Positions 17,736 through 26,423 of a DNA stretch of 34,536 nucleotides are shown in pieces. Where the stretch lies: the NCBI GenBank assembly GCA_002504435.1, contig DAQP01000052.1, positions 1-34,536 of the forward strand. Direction: 5' to 3'. The position numbers were made by a program, and so were the translations under genes. Within the stretch, counting starts at the first letter, position 1. Each line of letters starts with the position of its first letter. The notes under the pieces are model-generated. The model saw only the letters and a list, made by a program, of their open reading frames with translations, did no database searches and was not told where the DNA came from. This DNA comes from Euryarchaeota archaeon UBA438 (GTDB lineage: Archaea > Thermoplasmatota > Poseidoniia > Poseidoniales > Thalassarchaeaceae).

Positions 17736-18005
17736 ATGGGCGTTGACTTCGAGGCCCTGATGTTCGTTATCCTGTCAGCTGTAACCGTTGGTGGTGCAAT
17801 AGGATGCGTATATGGAAGAAGAGTCGCGCACTCGCTCCTCTTCCTAATGCTGACATTCTTTGGAGTGGCAGGTATTTTCGTTCTAGCTAGCGCAGAGATG
17901 CTAGCCGCCGTCCAGATCCTTGTCTACCTTGGCTCAGTAATGCTCGTGGTCCAGTTCGGAGTCATGCTCACACGTAGACAAATCCAGGAGGGCGACATAG
18001 AGTGA
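17736..18005 (+). CDS. nuoJ1: Complex I subunit NuoJ, N-terminal half
   Basis: This is an 89-residue membrane protein equal to the first three helices of NuoJ. It has the hallmark HSLLFLMLTFFGVAGIFVLA followed by AEMLAAVQILVYLGSVMLVVQFGVM, which holds the pi-bulge helix 3 region important for proton transfer. The gene ends where bacterial NuoJ would continue. The second half follows as a separate gene overlapping by 4 bases (GTGA). Two-gene NuoJ is also known from halophilic archaea and methanogen Fpo complexes, so this is a lineage trait and not a disruption. A GGAGG lies 7 bases before the ATG. Confidence 0.92.
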   Translation: MGVDFEALMFVILSAVTVGGAIGCVYGRRVAHSLLFLMLTFFGVAGIFVLASAEMLAAVQILVYLGSVMLVVQFGVMLTRRQIQEGDIE

Positions 18006-18274
18006 GGTTCCTTTCTGCAGCGACCAGGGTAGGGGTCGTGGCTTTCGTGCTAGTTCTCCTTAGGGAGACAATGGACCCATCAAACTGGCCCGCTATCGAA
18101 GAAAGTCCCCAACCATCGACATTAGACCTGGCAAACGCACTGTTCGACGAGTGGGCGGTAGCCACCATAGTCCTAGGGGCACTCCTCGCGATGGCGATGA
18201 TCGGGGCCTCCTACCTAGTTCGAGATGAGAGGCTGATTAACCTGGTCTGGGGCATGGGGGGTGATGACCAATGA
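18002..18274 (+). CDS. nuoJ2: Complex I subunit NuoJ, C-terminal half
   Basis: This 90-residue protein has two transmembrane helices (about 7-20 and 50-72) separated by a polar stretch. It matches helices 4-5 of NuoJ in position and pattern, although the sequence is poorly conserved. It starts with the GTG that overlaps the stop of the first half (GTGA). It ends with an ATGA overlap into nuoK, so translation is tightly coupled. The call rests mainly on context between nuoJ1 and nuoK. Confidence 0.85.
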   Translation: MRFLSAATRVGVVAFVLVLLRETMDPSNWPAIEESPQPSTLDLANALFDEWAVATIVLGALLAMAMIGASYLVRDERLINLVWGMGGDDQ

Positions 18275-18573
18275 TCGACCCAAGCTGGATTGCCGGACTC
18301 GGGGCCATCCTCTTCGGCGTTGGACTCATTGGTGCGTTCTCCAGAAAGAACGCCATAGTGGTCCTGATGTGCATCGAGGTCATGCTCAACGGCGCTAACC
18401 TGAACTTCGTGGCAGGCACAATGTACTGGGGTGGTTCCGATGGATGGGTGTTCACAACCATAGCTATCGCAATAACAGCCGCCGAGGTCGCAATAGGATT
18501 GGCAATTTTCCTTTCTCTATACAGCACACAAGAGACGATTTCTCTAGATGAGGCGAACATCCTGAAGAACTGA
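18271..18573 (+). CDS. nuoK: Complex I subunit NuoK
   Basis: NuoK is a three-helix proton-channel subunit. At 100 residues it has the standard length. The two membrane glutamates needed for pumping sit exactly at Glu36 (MCIEVMLNG) and Glu72 (ITAAEVAIGLAI), the same numbers as in E. coli. The ATG overlaps the upstream stop (ATGA). The strict conservation shows that the membrane arm should be an active ion pump. Confidence 0.97.
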   Translation: MIDPSWIAGLGAILFGVGLIGAFSRKNAIVVLMCIEVMLNGANLNFVAGTMYWGGSDGWVFTTIAIAITAAEVAIGLAIFLSLYSTQETISLDEANILKN

Positions 18574-18582
18574 GGTGTAAGA

Positions 18583-20883
18583 ATGGGCGAGAACAAGAGT
18601 GAGACTGGCCTGCTCGTCTACATCATACCCTTCCTGGCAATAGTGCCTCTGATGCAAAACCAGGGTTGGGAATCATCCGATTCGGCGATTCTCATAGTTG
18701 CAGTCCCGTTCGTAACTTTCCCCGTGATTCTTGTCGCGGGTCAGCTGTACAACGGCCACGAGACCTGGAAAGACAAGCTCAAGGAGGGAGGGATTCTGGC
18801 CCTCGGGGCCCTTGGGACATCCCTTATGGCAGCGGTTTGGCTAGTTTACGACTACTTCGACGAACTTCCCGACTTCGGTGATCAACACAGCATAGTTCAG
18901 TGGCTAGAATGGGTGTCCTTCGACCTCCTGCAGTCAGACTACACCCTCACATCCTCCAAGAATATCCTAGGGGTTGGCGTGTGGGTCGACTCAATTACAC
19001 TGATGCTACTGTTCGTTGCAACCTTCCTCTGCTTCCTGATTTGCTGGTTCAGTCTTGGTTACATGAACACAGACCCGATCAATGAGGACAGGAACCACAG
19101 ATTCTACGGAGAGTTTGTCCTCTTCGCCCTCGGAATGTTCGGCATGGTTCTGGCTGACAACTTCCTCTGGCTATTCATATTCTGGGAGATTATGGGGCTT
19201 TGTTCCTATCTCCTAATTGGATTCTACTACTGGAAGGAAAGCGCGGCATACGCCGCTAAGAAAGCATTCCTCACCACCAGAGTCGGAGACGTTTTCCTAA
19301 TGGTCGGGCTATTCATACTCTACGACATCTACGGATCTCTGGAGTTCTCAGTAATCTTCCATGACCCATCTCTGCACGGAACGGTAGACTCAACCCAACT
19401 ATTCTGGGCTCTACTAATGATGTTCATAGGGGCTGTGGGCAAATCGGCACAGTTCCCACTACATGTCTGGCTTCCTGATGCCATGGAGGGCCCAACTCCC
19501 GTATCGGCACTAATCCACGCGGCTACAATGGTGAATGCGGGACTATACCTCGTAGCCAGAATGGTGCCCTTCGTCGATGTGGGCCACCACGGCGTCCCCG
19601 GACTAGAGGACCTCGGCCTAATCGTCGCTTACGTGGGAGGGATTACAGCATTCATGGCAGCTGCAATAGCTTTCGTCCAGAACGACATCAAGAAAGTTCT
19701 TGCATACTCAACGATGAGCCAACTCGCTTACATCTTCACAGGCCTCGGATCTGCCTTATGGTTCTACAATAACGACGAGCACCATGCAGCAGTCGTAGTC
19801 TTCGGCGCCTCCATGTTCCATCTGTTCAACCACGCGATGGCGAAGGGAATGCTGTTCATGGCGAGCGGCTCTGTCATTCACGAGGTTCACCATGCACATG
19901 ATCACATGCACCATGGAAAAGATGGTGAACATGGCCACGATTTCGACCCTCAAGATATGAGGAATATGGGGGGCCTCGCATCGAAGATGCCCGTTACTGC
20001 CACGGCAATGATGTTTGGATCCATGTCGATAATTGGAATACCACTGATAGGTGGATTCTGGTCGAAGGAAGGCATCATCGCAGAGACTTGGCTTGCCGCT
20101 TTAGAGCATGAACCTTTGATGATCGGGCCAGCGATTCTGGTCCTACTAACAGCCGGAATGACAGGATTCTACATGTCTAGGATGTGGTTCATGACATTCG
20201 CCGGCGAGCCAAAGAATGAGGTTGTCAACCACGTTCACGAGGAAACTCCCTGGATCAAGGAACCATTGATCATACTAACAGTAATCACTGCCTTTGGGGG
20301 GTTTGCATTCGCATTGCTGGGAGCGACAGACTACCTCTCGTCAGCTTACGACTATTCCGGACATCTCCACCTCAAGAAATCAACATTACTTGACTCGATA
20401 ATTTACAAGCTGGAGTATGCATTCCTGCCAGAAAACCAGAATCTAAGGGTTATTGGCTGGATCACAATACTGCTGTCTTTCATAGCGGGCCCAATTTTCG
20501 CAGCTAGAGTCCATGGTGGCGAACTATCTGCAGGAGAGTCCGCGTCACCCGCAGTTTCCTGGCTGGTCAGCCTCTCAGGAAAGTTTGGCAGTCAGGATGT
20601 CACTTCCCTGTCCGAATCAGATTTAGCTGAGGCCTTGGAGAACAGGCTGTACTTCGATGACATCTACGAGGGAGTCCTAGCAAAGACCGTCGTACCCTTC
20701 GCCGCATTCACTGCATGGTTCGATCGAAACGTGATTGATGGAGTGATCAAACAGATTGAGTCAAATTCAGTATCTGGGTCTCTACAAGTTAGGGCACTCA
20801 CCACTGGAAGTGCTCGCGACTACATCCTGATGACAGCAGTTGGAATGCTTTCCATCATCGTCCTAGTATGGGGGATTAGCTGA
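18583..20883 (+). CDS. nuoL: Complex I subunit NuoL, antiporter-like, with His-rich loop
   Basis: NuoL is the distal antiporter-like proton pump with the long lateral helix. It has 766 residues against about 610-650 usually. Key residues are present: Glu202 (FWEIMGLCSY), Lys287 (VGKSAQFPLHVWLPDAMEGPTP) and the His-bearing SALIHAATMV helix. A loop at 433-452 contains nine histidines in 20 residues (HEVHHAHDHMHHGKDGEHGH) just before the conserved DMRNMGGL. The C-terminal part holds the lateral helix region and a final transmembrane anchor. The start ATG at 18583 has GAGGTG 6 bases upstream, touching the nuoK stop. Confidence 0.96.
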   Translation: MGENKSETGLLVYIIPFLAIVPLMQNQGWESSDSAILIVAVPFVTFPVILVAGQLYNGHETWKDKLKEGGILALGALGTSLMAAVWLVYDYFDELPDFGDQHSIVQWLEWVSFDLLQSDYTLTSSKNILGVGVWVDSITLMLLFVATFLCFLICWFSLGYMNTDPINEDRNHRFYGEFVLFALGMFGMVLADNFLWLFIFWEIMGLCSYLLIGFYYWKESAAYAAKKAFLTTRVGDVFLMVGLFILYDIYGSLEFSVIFHDPSLHGTVDSTQLFWALLMMFIGAVGKSAQFPLHVWLPDAMEGPTPVSALIHAATMVNAGLYLVARMVPFVDVGHHGVPGLEDLGLIVAYVGGITAFMAAAIAFVQNDIKKVLAYSTMSQLAYIFTGLGSALWFYNNDEHHAAVVVFGASMFHLFNHAMAKGMLFMASGSVIHEVHHAHDHMHHGKDGEHGHDFDPQDMRNMGGLASKMPVTATAMMFGSMSIIGIPLIGGFWSKEGIIAETWLAALEHEPLMIGPAILVLLTAGMTGFYMSRMWFMTFAGEPKNEVVNHVHEETPWIKEPLIILTVITAFGGFAFALLGATDYLSSAYDYSGHLHLKKSTLLDSIIYKLEYAFLPENQNLRVIGWITILLSFIAGPIFAARVHGGELSAGESASPAVSWLVSLSGKFGSQDVTSLSESDLAEALENRLYFDDIYEGVLAKTVVPFAAFTAWFDRNVIDGVIKQIESNSVSGSLQVRALTTGSARDYILMTAVGMLSIIVLVWGIS

Positions 20884-22475
20884 TGATCAACGACCCACTG
20901 TCCGTAATCACCCTGGTCCCGATTGCGGTAGGTATTGCACTACTAATCCTGCCCAAGATGGTCGACTCGGCAGAAGGACTCGCGCGCGCCTCCAGGGCGA
21001 TAAGCATGGGCGTGTCCCTAGCTATGCTGGCAATCACGACAATGATTTTCCTTGGTGAGATTGGCAATATTGACTGGACTGACTACGGCTCCGGCTACTC
21101 ACTAACAAACGACTCCTTCCTGCTGATACCCTCCATAGGGGTCTCGTGGAAAGTCGGAATAGACGCATTGTCGTTCCCAATGGTCTGGCTCACAACACTC
21201 CTGATTCCAATATCCATGCTTGTCGAGTGGGATGCAAAGAGGGGTCACATTTTCCACCCCCTAATCCTAATCATGGAAGGCGCGTTGATAGGGGTGTTCG
21301 TCTCTCTTGACATGTTCGTCTTCTACGTATTCTGGGAACTGACCCTGGTGCCTATGTTCTTCTTGATCATGGTTTGGGGGGGAGAGGACAGAAGATACGC
21401 TTCCTTGAAGTTCTTCATCTACACATTCACGGCAAGCGTAATCATGCTTATCGGAATTCTAGTTATGTACCTATACACTCCAGATGTAGCCAGCTCGGGT
21501 ACGATAACCGGCCACACATTCGATCTCGGGGTGATGGTCTCCTCGGCCTCAGGAATTCCTAGCGAGGGGCTAAGGCACCTCGTTTGGATAATGCTGCTGA
21601 TAGGCTTCGCAACCAAAATGCCAAGCGTCCCTGTGCACACATGGCTGCCCGATGCTCACGTCCAAGCCCCCACTGCGGGGTCGATGCTCCTTGCAGGAGT
21701 GATGCTGAAGATGGGGGCCTACGGCTTCCTGAGAATTGCAGTAACAGCCCTTCCAGAGTCCACAATGGTATTCATCCCACTTCTCATATTCCTGGGAATG
21801 GTCAGCCTCGTGTACGGTGCTTGGGTGTGTATGGGACAGACTAACCTCAAGAGGATGGTGGCCTACTCCTCTGTCTCCCACATGGGGCTAATTTTCCTAG
21901 GTATAGCCACTATGCAGCCCCTCGGAATCGCCGGAGCACTATTCATGATGTTCGCTCATGGAATAATCAGCCCCCTTCTTTTCGCAGTGGCTGGGGCTTT
22001 CAAGCACCACTACCACACCCTGGAAATCGGGTCTATGAGGGGTATAGCCCACCACAGCCCATGGCTCGCAGGGCATATGATGCTTGGATGGATGGCTAGC
22101 CTAGGCCTCCCTCTGTTGGCCGGTTTCGTAGCTGAAGTAACAATCCTGATAGCGTTCTGGATGACCTTCGGTTGGCTGGTAATGCTTCCCGCTTTGACCC
22201 TCATCATTACCGCTGTTTACTACCTAACATCGATGCAGAGGACCATTTTCGAGTCTGACGATCCCCACCAGGGAATTCTGCCCGAGTCACTTCACGGGGA
22301 AGATCCGTCTGACATAACATGGCACGAGAATGCAGGGATGCTAATACTCGGTGCTCTCACCGCCCTATTCGGAATTCTGCCCTTCATATTCTGGGACATG
22401 ATGTCTGACTGGAGCTCAGGCTTCATGCTAGAGTACCTAACTCAAGCCATGGAGTCAGAGGGGGTGAATCCATGA
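20883..22475 (+). CDS. nuoM: Complex I subunit NuoM, antiporter-like
   Basis: NuoM is an antiporter-like proton pump of the membrane arm. The 530-residue protein has about 14 helices. Pump residues are kept: Glu152 (VFWELTLVPMFFLI) and Lys245 (FATKMPSVPVHTWLPDAHVQAPT), followed by LLAGVMLKMGAYGFLR. The ATG shares one base with the nuoL stop (TGATG), so translation is coupled. The length is normal. Confidence 0.96.
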   Translation: MINDPLSVITLVPIAVGIALLILPKMVDSAEGLARASRAISMGVSLAMLAITTMIFLGEIGNIDWTDYGSGYSLTNDSFLLIPSIGVSWKVGIDALSFPMVWLTTLLIPISMLVEWDAKRGHIFHPLILIMEGALIGVFVSLDMFVFYVFWELTLVPMFFLIMVWGGEDRRYASLKFFIYTFTASVIMLIGILVMYLYTPDVASSGTITGHTFDLGVMVSSASGIPSEGLRHLVWIMLLIGFATKMPSVPVHTWLPDAHVQAPTAGSMLLAGVMLKMGAYGFLRIAVTALPESTMVFIPLLIFLGMVSLVYGAWVCMGQTNLKRMVAYSSVSHMGLIFLGIATMQPLGIAGALFMMFAHGIISPLLFAVAGAFKHHYHTLEIGSMRGIAHHSPWLAGHMMLGWMASLGLPLLAGFVAEVTILIAFWMTFGWLVMLPALTLIITAVYYLTSMQRTIFESDDPHQGILPESLHGEDPSDITWHENAGMLILGALTALFGILPFIFWDMMSDWSSGFMLEYLTQAMESEGVNP

Positions 22476-24175
22476 TATCCCTGGGGCAACTTGCTTTGGA
22501 CTCAGACACCGCATTCACCCTATTGCCAGAACTGGTAATGCTGTCCGGACTCCTAGCAATAATCTTGATTCCAAACCTCGGGGACGCCTCTTTCAGGATC
22601 CCATTAACCAACCTAAGGGTTCCAATCCTTATCGGTGGCTCCAGATTCGAAGCCACCAATGATCCGAGAATGCCCAATAGAATTGCCACTCTCGCTTTCT
22701 CAGTAGCATTCGCAGCATCACTCCTGATGATTGACAGCAGCTCCGAGGAAGTAGGCGGGATGCTGAGGTCAGATGCGTTTAGCCGACTGTTCTCCGCTAT
22801 GTTCATCGGCGCACTATTGCTGGTCTCAGCAGCATCCACTCACAGAATTCCCGCCAAGCAAAACGCAAGGGCTCCAACGGACCATGACTCAGAGGCAACA
22901 GCATCGAGGAAGATCTCCATCCTGATGGACAACAGGAGGCAAGTGGACTTCTACATACTGCTAATCATGGTCGGTCTCGGAATGAGCCTGATGGCAATGT
23001 CAACCAACTTGTTCATGCTTGTTGTGTGTATCGAACTCGCCTCCCTGTCCACCTACGTCCTAGTAGCATTCCACAAAGAAGAGGATGTAGGGGGCGAGGC
23101 GGGTGCGAAGTACTTCATTGTGGGATCAGCTGCCTCCGCAGTCGGGATTTATGGAATGTCGCTCCTCTACCTCTGGTCAGGAGATCTAGCACTCGAATCA
23201 CTAGCAACCAAGTGGGCAGAGATGGAAGGCATCGACCCATTCGCTGCTTTCGGTGTCGGCCTGATGATGGTCGCGTTCGGATTCAAGGTAAGCGCGGCGC
23301 CATTCCACCTTGCCGCACCTGATGCATACTCTGGGGCATCTTCCCCAATATCGGGCCTTCTTGCAACCGCTTCGAAGGCGATGGGATTCGTCGCACTGTT
23401 CAGGGTACTCGTGATGATTACTGTTCCAGACTACGGGGAGCAGGCCCCCTGGTTCCTTATGCTGGCAATCATCGCTGTAATCACGATGTCATGGGGGAAC
23501 CTAGCGGCACTAACTAGCGAGAACCCAAAGAGGATGCTGGCATACTCTAGCGTGGCTCACGCAGGGTACATGCTTGCAGCCATCTCCGTCATCGGGAGCG
23601 GCCTCGCTGGCGAGGAAGGAACTAGGCTAATCCTAATCGCGATAACATTCCACTTGGCGGTGCTAGTCCTATTCAAGATGGGCGCATTCCTGGTTTTGTC
23701 CCTCCTCGAGACTGATGGATCAGGTCACCGGATGGAGGACCTCCACGGCCTAGGAAAGAGAGAGCCTCTGATTGCAGGATCCATGTTCCTATTCATGCTG
23801 TCACTAGCCGGAGTCCCTCCCCTGTCTGGATTCCTGTCCAAGTTGTTGATGGTAAATGGGATAGTCTCATCCTCAGCTGGCACCGGTAACTCATCGGCTA
23901 CCGATGTCTATTCCTGGATGGACACAGTAGACCCCGTATTCTGGCTAGCAGCAGCCATAGTCGTAAATAGCGCTCTCTCACTGTTCTACTACCTAAGGCT
24001 CAGCTTGGTGATGTTCTTCGAAGAACCAGCCAGCTCATCCAGGCTCAAGTCGGCTTCATCCCTAAGGATGGCAATAATGGCCTGCGCGATACTCACCGTC
24101 TTGTGCGGAATAGGCCCAGTCAGCGAATGGCTAGTATCCCTAGTCAGTACTTCCATCGACTCCTTGGTCGGGTGA
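22472..24175 (+). CDS. nuoN: Complex I subunit NuoN, antiporter-like
   Basis: NuoN is the antiporter-like subunit nearest NuoK. The 567-residue protein contains VVCIELASLSTYVLVAF, the lysine helix GFKVSAAPFHLAAPDAYSGASSP, and NPKRMLAYSSVAHAGYML. A hydrophilic stretch at about 125-155 (KQNARAPTDHDSEATASRK) enlarges a loop before helix 4. It overlaps nuoM by an ATGA. This closes the complex I operon; no nuoE, F or G follows. Confidence 0.95.
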   Translation: MISLGQLALDSDTAFTLLPELVMLSGLLAIILIPNLGDASFRIPLTNLRVPILIGGSRFEATNDPRMPNRIATLAFSVAFAASLLMIDSSSEEVGGMLRSDAFSRLFSAMFIGALLLVSAASTHRIPAKQNARAPTDHDSEATASRKISILMDNRRQVDFYILLIMVGLGMSLMAMSTNLFMLVVCIELASLSTYVLVAFHKEEDVGGEAGAKYFIVGSAASAVGIYGMSLLYLWSGDLALESLATKWAEMEGIDPFAAFGVGLMMVAFGFKVSAAPFHLAAPDAYSGASSPISGLLATASKAMGFVALFRVLVMITVPDYGEQAPWFLMLAIIAVITMSWGNLAALTSENPKRMLAYSSVAHAGYMLAAISVIGSGLAGEEGTRLILIAITFHLAVLVLFKMGAFLVLSLLETDGSGHRMEDLHGLGKREPLIAGSMFLFMLSLAGVPPLSGFLSKLLMVNGIVSSSAGTGNSSATDVYSWMDTVDPVFWLAAAIVVNSALSLFYYLRLSLVMFFEEPASSSRLKSASSLRMAIMACAILTVLCGIGPVSEWLVSLVSTSIDSLVG

Positions 24176-24220
24176 GATTTCAGGCTCAACTTCACATAGG
24201 GGACTCTCGACGGAGACCCA

Positions 24221-24736
24221 GTGGCACGCAGAGAGGAGAAGGTAGACTTCGAGCGCCTAGCACAACTCGAGTCAGGAAGCGGTGACCGTATCAGGGTCCC
24301 ACTACCAAACCGAAAGGTGAACGAGATGTTCGCTATCGCCGATGAAATTCTCGGTGGCAGGAGGATAAGGGCGGTCTGCGAGGATGGCCTCAGCCGTATC
24401 TCCAGAATACCCGGAAAGATGAGGCGTCGCCAATGGGTGAGGGAGGGAGACCTGATAGTAGTTCAGCCATGGGACTTCCAGGATGAGAAAGCCAACGTCT
24501 GCATGAGGTACACGAAGACTCAATCGCTGTACCTGTCAAGAAAGGGAGTTCTACCTGAGATAGTAGACCTGTTCGGCCTTTCCTCCGAGGACCAAATTGA
24601 AGAATCCGCCGAGGAGCAAGTCGAAACATTAGAGCCGGTGGAGGAGGATTCTACTGAACCGGTCGCAGAAGAGAGGCAGGAAACAGTCGCAGAGCCTGCT
24701 TCACAGGATGACGATATCGACTCATTCTTCGGGTGA
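24221..24736 (+). CDS. eif1A: Translation initiation factor aIF1A with acidic C-terminal tail
   Basis: aIF1A binds the small ribosomal subunit A site and helps select the start codon. Residues 25-110 form the S1-like OB fold with RIRAVCEDGLSRISRIPGK, RRRQWVREGDLIVVQPWDF and the CMRYTKTQ helix, all typical of the family. Archaeal versions usually end near residue 110. This one continues for about 53 residues with about 20 Asp/Glu and ends DDDIDSFFG, which resembles the acidic DIDDI end of eukaryotic eIF1A. The start GTG has GGAG 5 bases upstream. It leads an aIF1A-Rio1-KH block that is a conserved grouping in archaea. Confidence 0.95.
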   Translation: MARREEKVDFERLAQLESGSGDRIRVPLPNRKVNEMFAIADEILGGRRIRAVCEDGLSRISRIPGKMRRRQWVREGDLIVVQPWDFQDEKANVCMRYTKTQSLYLSRKGVLPEIVDLFGLSSEDQIEESAEEQVETLEPVEEDSTEPVAEERQETVAEPASQDDDIDSFFG

Positions 24737-24740
24737 GCTA

Positions 24741-25622
24741 ATGCCTAGCGAGGAGACATGGGAAGAGGAAGATCCCGATGCCCTGATGAGGGCACAGACC
24801 AAGCACGACTGGATGTCCGAACCACGCTTCAAGAAAATATTCAATGAGATCGAGGATGGTCTCCAAGGCGTCCTTGGGAAGGGCCCATTCGAATGGGTGG
24901 ACAGAAGGGTATTCGACGCCGTCTTCGATCGCTCGACATTGCTTTCCATACACAAGCTGATGGAGAAGGGCGAGATTGACACCGTCAACTATCCAATAGC
25001 CAGAGGGAAGGAGGCACATGTTTTCCATGCCACTTCGATAAACGGCCCAGTAGCAGTCAAGATTTTCCACACAACCAATGCTGTATTCAAGGGACTAGCC
25101 AAGTACATAGATGGAGACCCCAGATTCGAGGGACTTTCAGGTAGGCACAGGGAACTGGTCAACATATGGGTCAAGAAGGAGTTCAGGAATCTACGAAGAC
25201 TGCGAAAGCACGGAATCAGGGTACCCAGGCCAATTTCCTATAACAAAAACGTCCTGATTATGGAGCTGATTGGGGAAAGTGAGGCCAGCCCGAGGCTTCG
25301 CGATGTGATAATCGACGAACCATACGAGGTCTTCCATGATCTTCTGGACATGGTAGCAGTATCGTGGCAGAAGGCAAACCTCGTCCATGCGGACCTGAGC
25401 GAGTACAATATTCTGTGGAATGATGGAGAGCCATGGCTGATCGACGTAGGACAGGGAGTGACTCACCAGCACCCACATGCAGAGGAGTTCCTGGTAAGGG
25501 ACGTAACAAGGCTGGTTAACTGGATCAACAAGCAGGGTTTCGATGCCGATCTAGCGGATAGCATGCTCAGAGTCCTCGATGAACCCGTCCCGGAACTCCC
25601 GGAACTCCCGGGCGGGGATTAA
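24741..25622 (+). CDS. rio1: RIO1-type serine protein kinase
   Basis: This is an atypical kinase/ATPase of the RIO family that acts in small-subunit maturation. The 293-residue protein has the RIO1-type glycine-poor loop IARGKEAHVFHA, the nucleotide lysine in VAVKIFHTT, the catalytic loop VHADLSEYN (Asp218, Asn223), and the metal-binding IDVGQ (Asp235). The ATG at 24741 has GGGTGA 4 bases upstream, overlapping the aIF1A stop. An in-frame ATG at 24708 would overlap the previous gene and lacks a site. The gene ends with a 9-base tandem repeat (CCCGGAACT twice, 25589-25606) giving PELPEL. Confidence 0.95.
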   Translation: MPSEETWEEEDPDALMRAQTKHDWMSEPRFKKIFNEIEDGLQGVLGKGPFEWVDRRVFDAVFDRSTLLSIHKLMEKGEIDTVNYPIARGKEAHVFHATSINGPVAVKIFHTTNAVFKGLAKYIDGDPRFEGLSGRHRELVNIWVKKEFRNLRRLRKHGIRVPRPISYNKNVLIMELIGESEASPRLRDVIIDEPYEVFHDLLDMVAVSWQKANLVHADLSEYNILWNDGEPWLIDVGQGVTHQHPHAEEFLVRDVTRLVNWINKQGFDADLADSMLRVLDEPVPELPELPGGD

Positions 25623-25648
25623 AACTGGAGGGCTGGTCGGCCGCAGCC

Positions 25649-26380
25649 GTGGAGACCGTTGCACGCATCCCCAAAGACCGAATTGCCGTGCTGATAGGCA
25701 AGGGTGGCTCAACTAGGAAGATGCTAGAGGAGGCATGCGGGGGAGAACTGGAAATAGACTCCCAGTCTGGCGAAGTAAGGGTCTCGTGGGGAGACTCAGA
25801 AGTAGATCCAATTGTAAAGATGAAAACCCCAGACGTGATTCTTGCCATAGGAAGGGGACTGGCCCCTGCGAGAGCAGTCCAGCTTCTCGAGGACGAGGTC
25901 CATCTCTTCATGTTCGACATCAGGGAGTGGGTCGGCAGGCAGCCAAACCAAATTCGTAGAATGAGGAGCCGTCTAATTGGAAGAAACGGAATGATCCGCA
26001 GTAGGATAGAAGAACTAACCAGAACTGAAATTGCAATTTACGGCTCCACAGTAATTGTGATCGGGGATGACATGGGCCTGGAGATTGCGAAGCCAGCAAT
26101 AGAGTCTATACTCAGGGGAGCTGAACACGGAAACGTTCTCCATGGACTTGAGAAGGACCGAAAGAGGCAGAGGATGAGGTCCAGGAGCCTGGAATCCTAT
26201 GAAGAGAGGGGGGATGAAGTCAGTGGTGCTTTCGAAACCCTGGTCCCCGGCCTTTCGGCAGCAAGGAGAAGGAGGGAGAGGAGGATGAAAGACTCCCAAG
26301 TGGGCCCCGAGGACGAATCAGCAGTTCGAGAAATGCTAGAACTATCAGAGGACGAGGAAATCCTGTACGAAGAGGAATGA
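25649..26380 (+). CDS. dim2: KH-domain ribosome-assembly protein Dim2/Pno1
   Basis: This is the archaeal homolog of Pno1/Dim2, which holds the 3' end of pre-16S rRNA during cleavage by Nob1. Two KH domains are visible. The first is residues 3-60 with VLIGKGGSTRKMLEE. The second is about 95-165 with RLIGRNGMIRSRIEELTRTEIAIYG. The conserved linker ILAIGRGLAPARAVQLLEDE lies between them. After residue 170 there is an Arg/Glu-rich tail of about 70 residues (SAARRRRERRMKDS..., ending EDEEILYEEE), longer than in most archaea. The start is a GTG; a possible GGAGGG lies about 17 bases upstream, so the start is moderately certain. The position after Rio1 fits a small-subunit assembly operon. Confidence 0.93.
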   Translation: METVARIPKDRIAVLIGKGGSTRKMLEEACGGELEIDSQSGEVRVSWGDSEVDPIVKMKTPDVILAIGRGLAPARAVQLLEDEVHLFMFDIREWVGRQPNQIRRMRSRLIGRNGMIRSRIEELTRTEIAIYGSTVIVIGDDMGLEIAKPAIESILRGAEHGNVLHGLEKDRKRQRMRSRSLESYEERGDEVSGAFETLVPGLSAARRRRERRMKDSQVGPEDESAVREMLELSEDEEILYEEE

Positions 26381-26423
26381 TCGTTTCCGCCATACCTAAG
26401 CGTAGGAGTCTTCTGGTAGCCTC

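Noticed and set aside
18000..18007. NuoJ frameshift or pseudogene
   Set aside because: Both halves are intact, overlap cleanly (GTGA), and two-gene NuoJ is known in other archaea.
24708..24740. Upstream start for the RIO kinase
   Set aside because: It overlaps the aIF1A coding end and lacks a ribosome binding site, whereas the ATG at 24741 follows GGGTGA.
25589..25606. 9-base tandem repeat at the end of the RIO kinase gene as a regulatory repeat
   Set aside because: It is in frame and only encodes PEL twice; two copies are too few to suggest more than local slippage.
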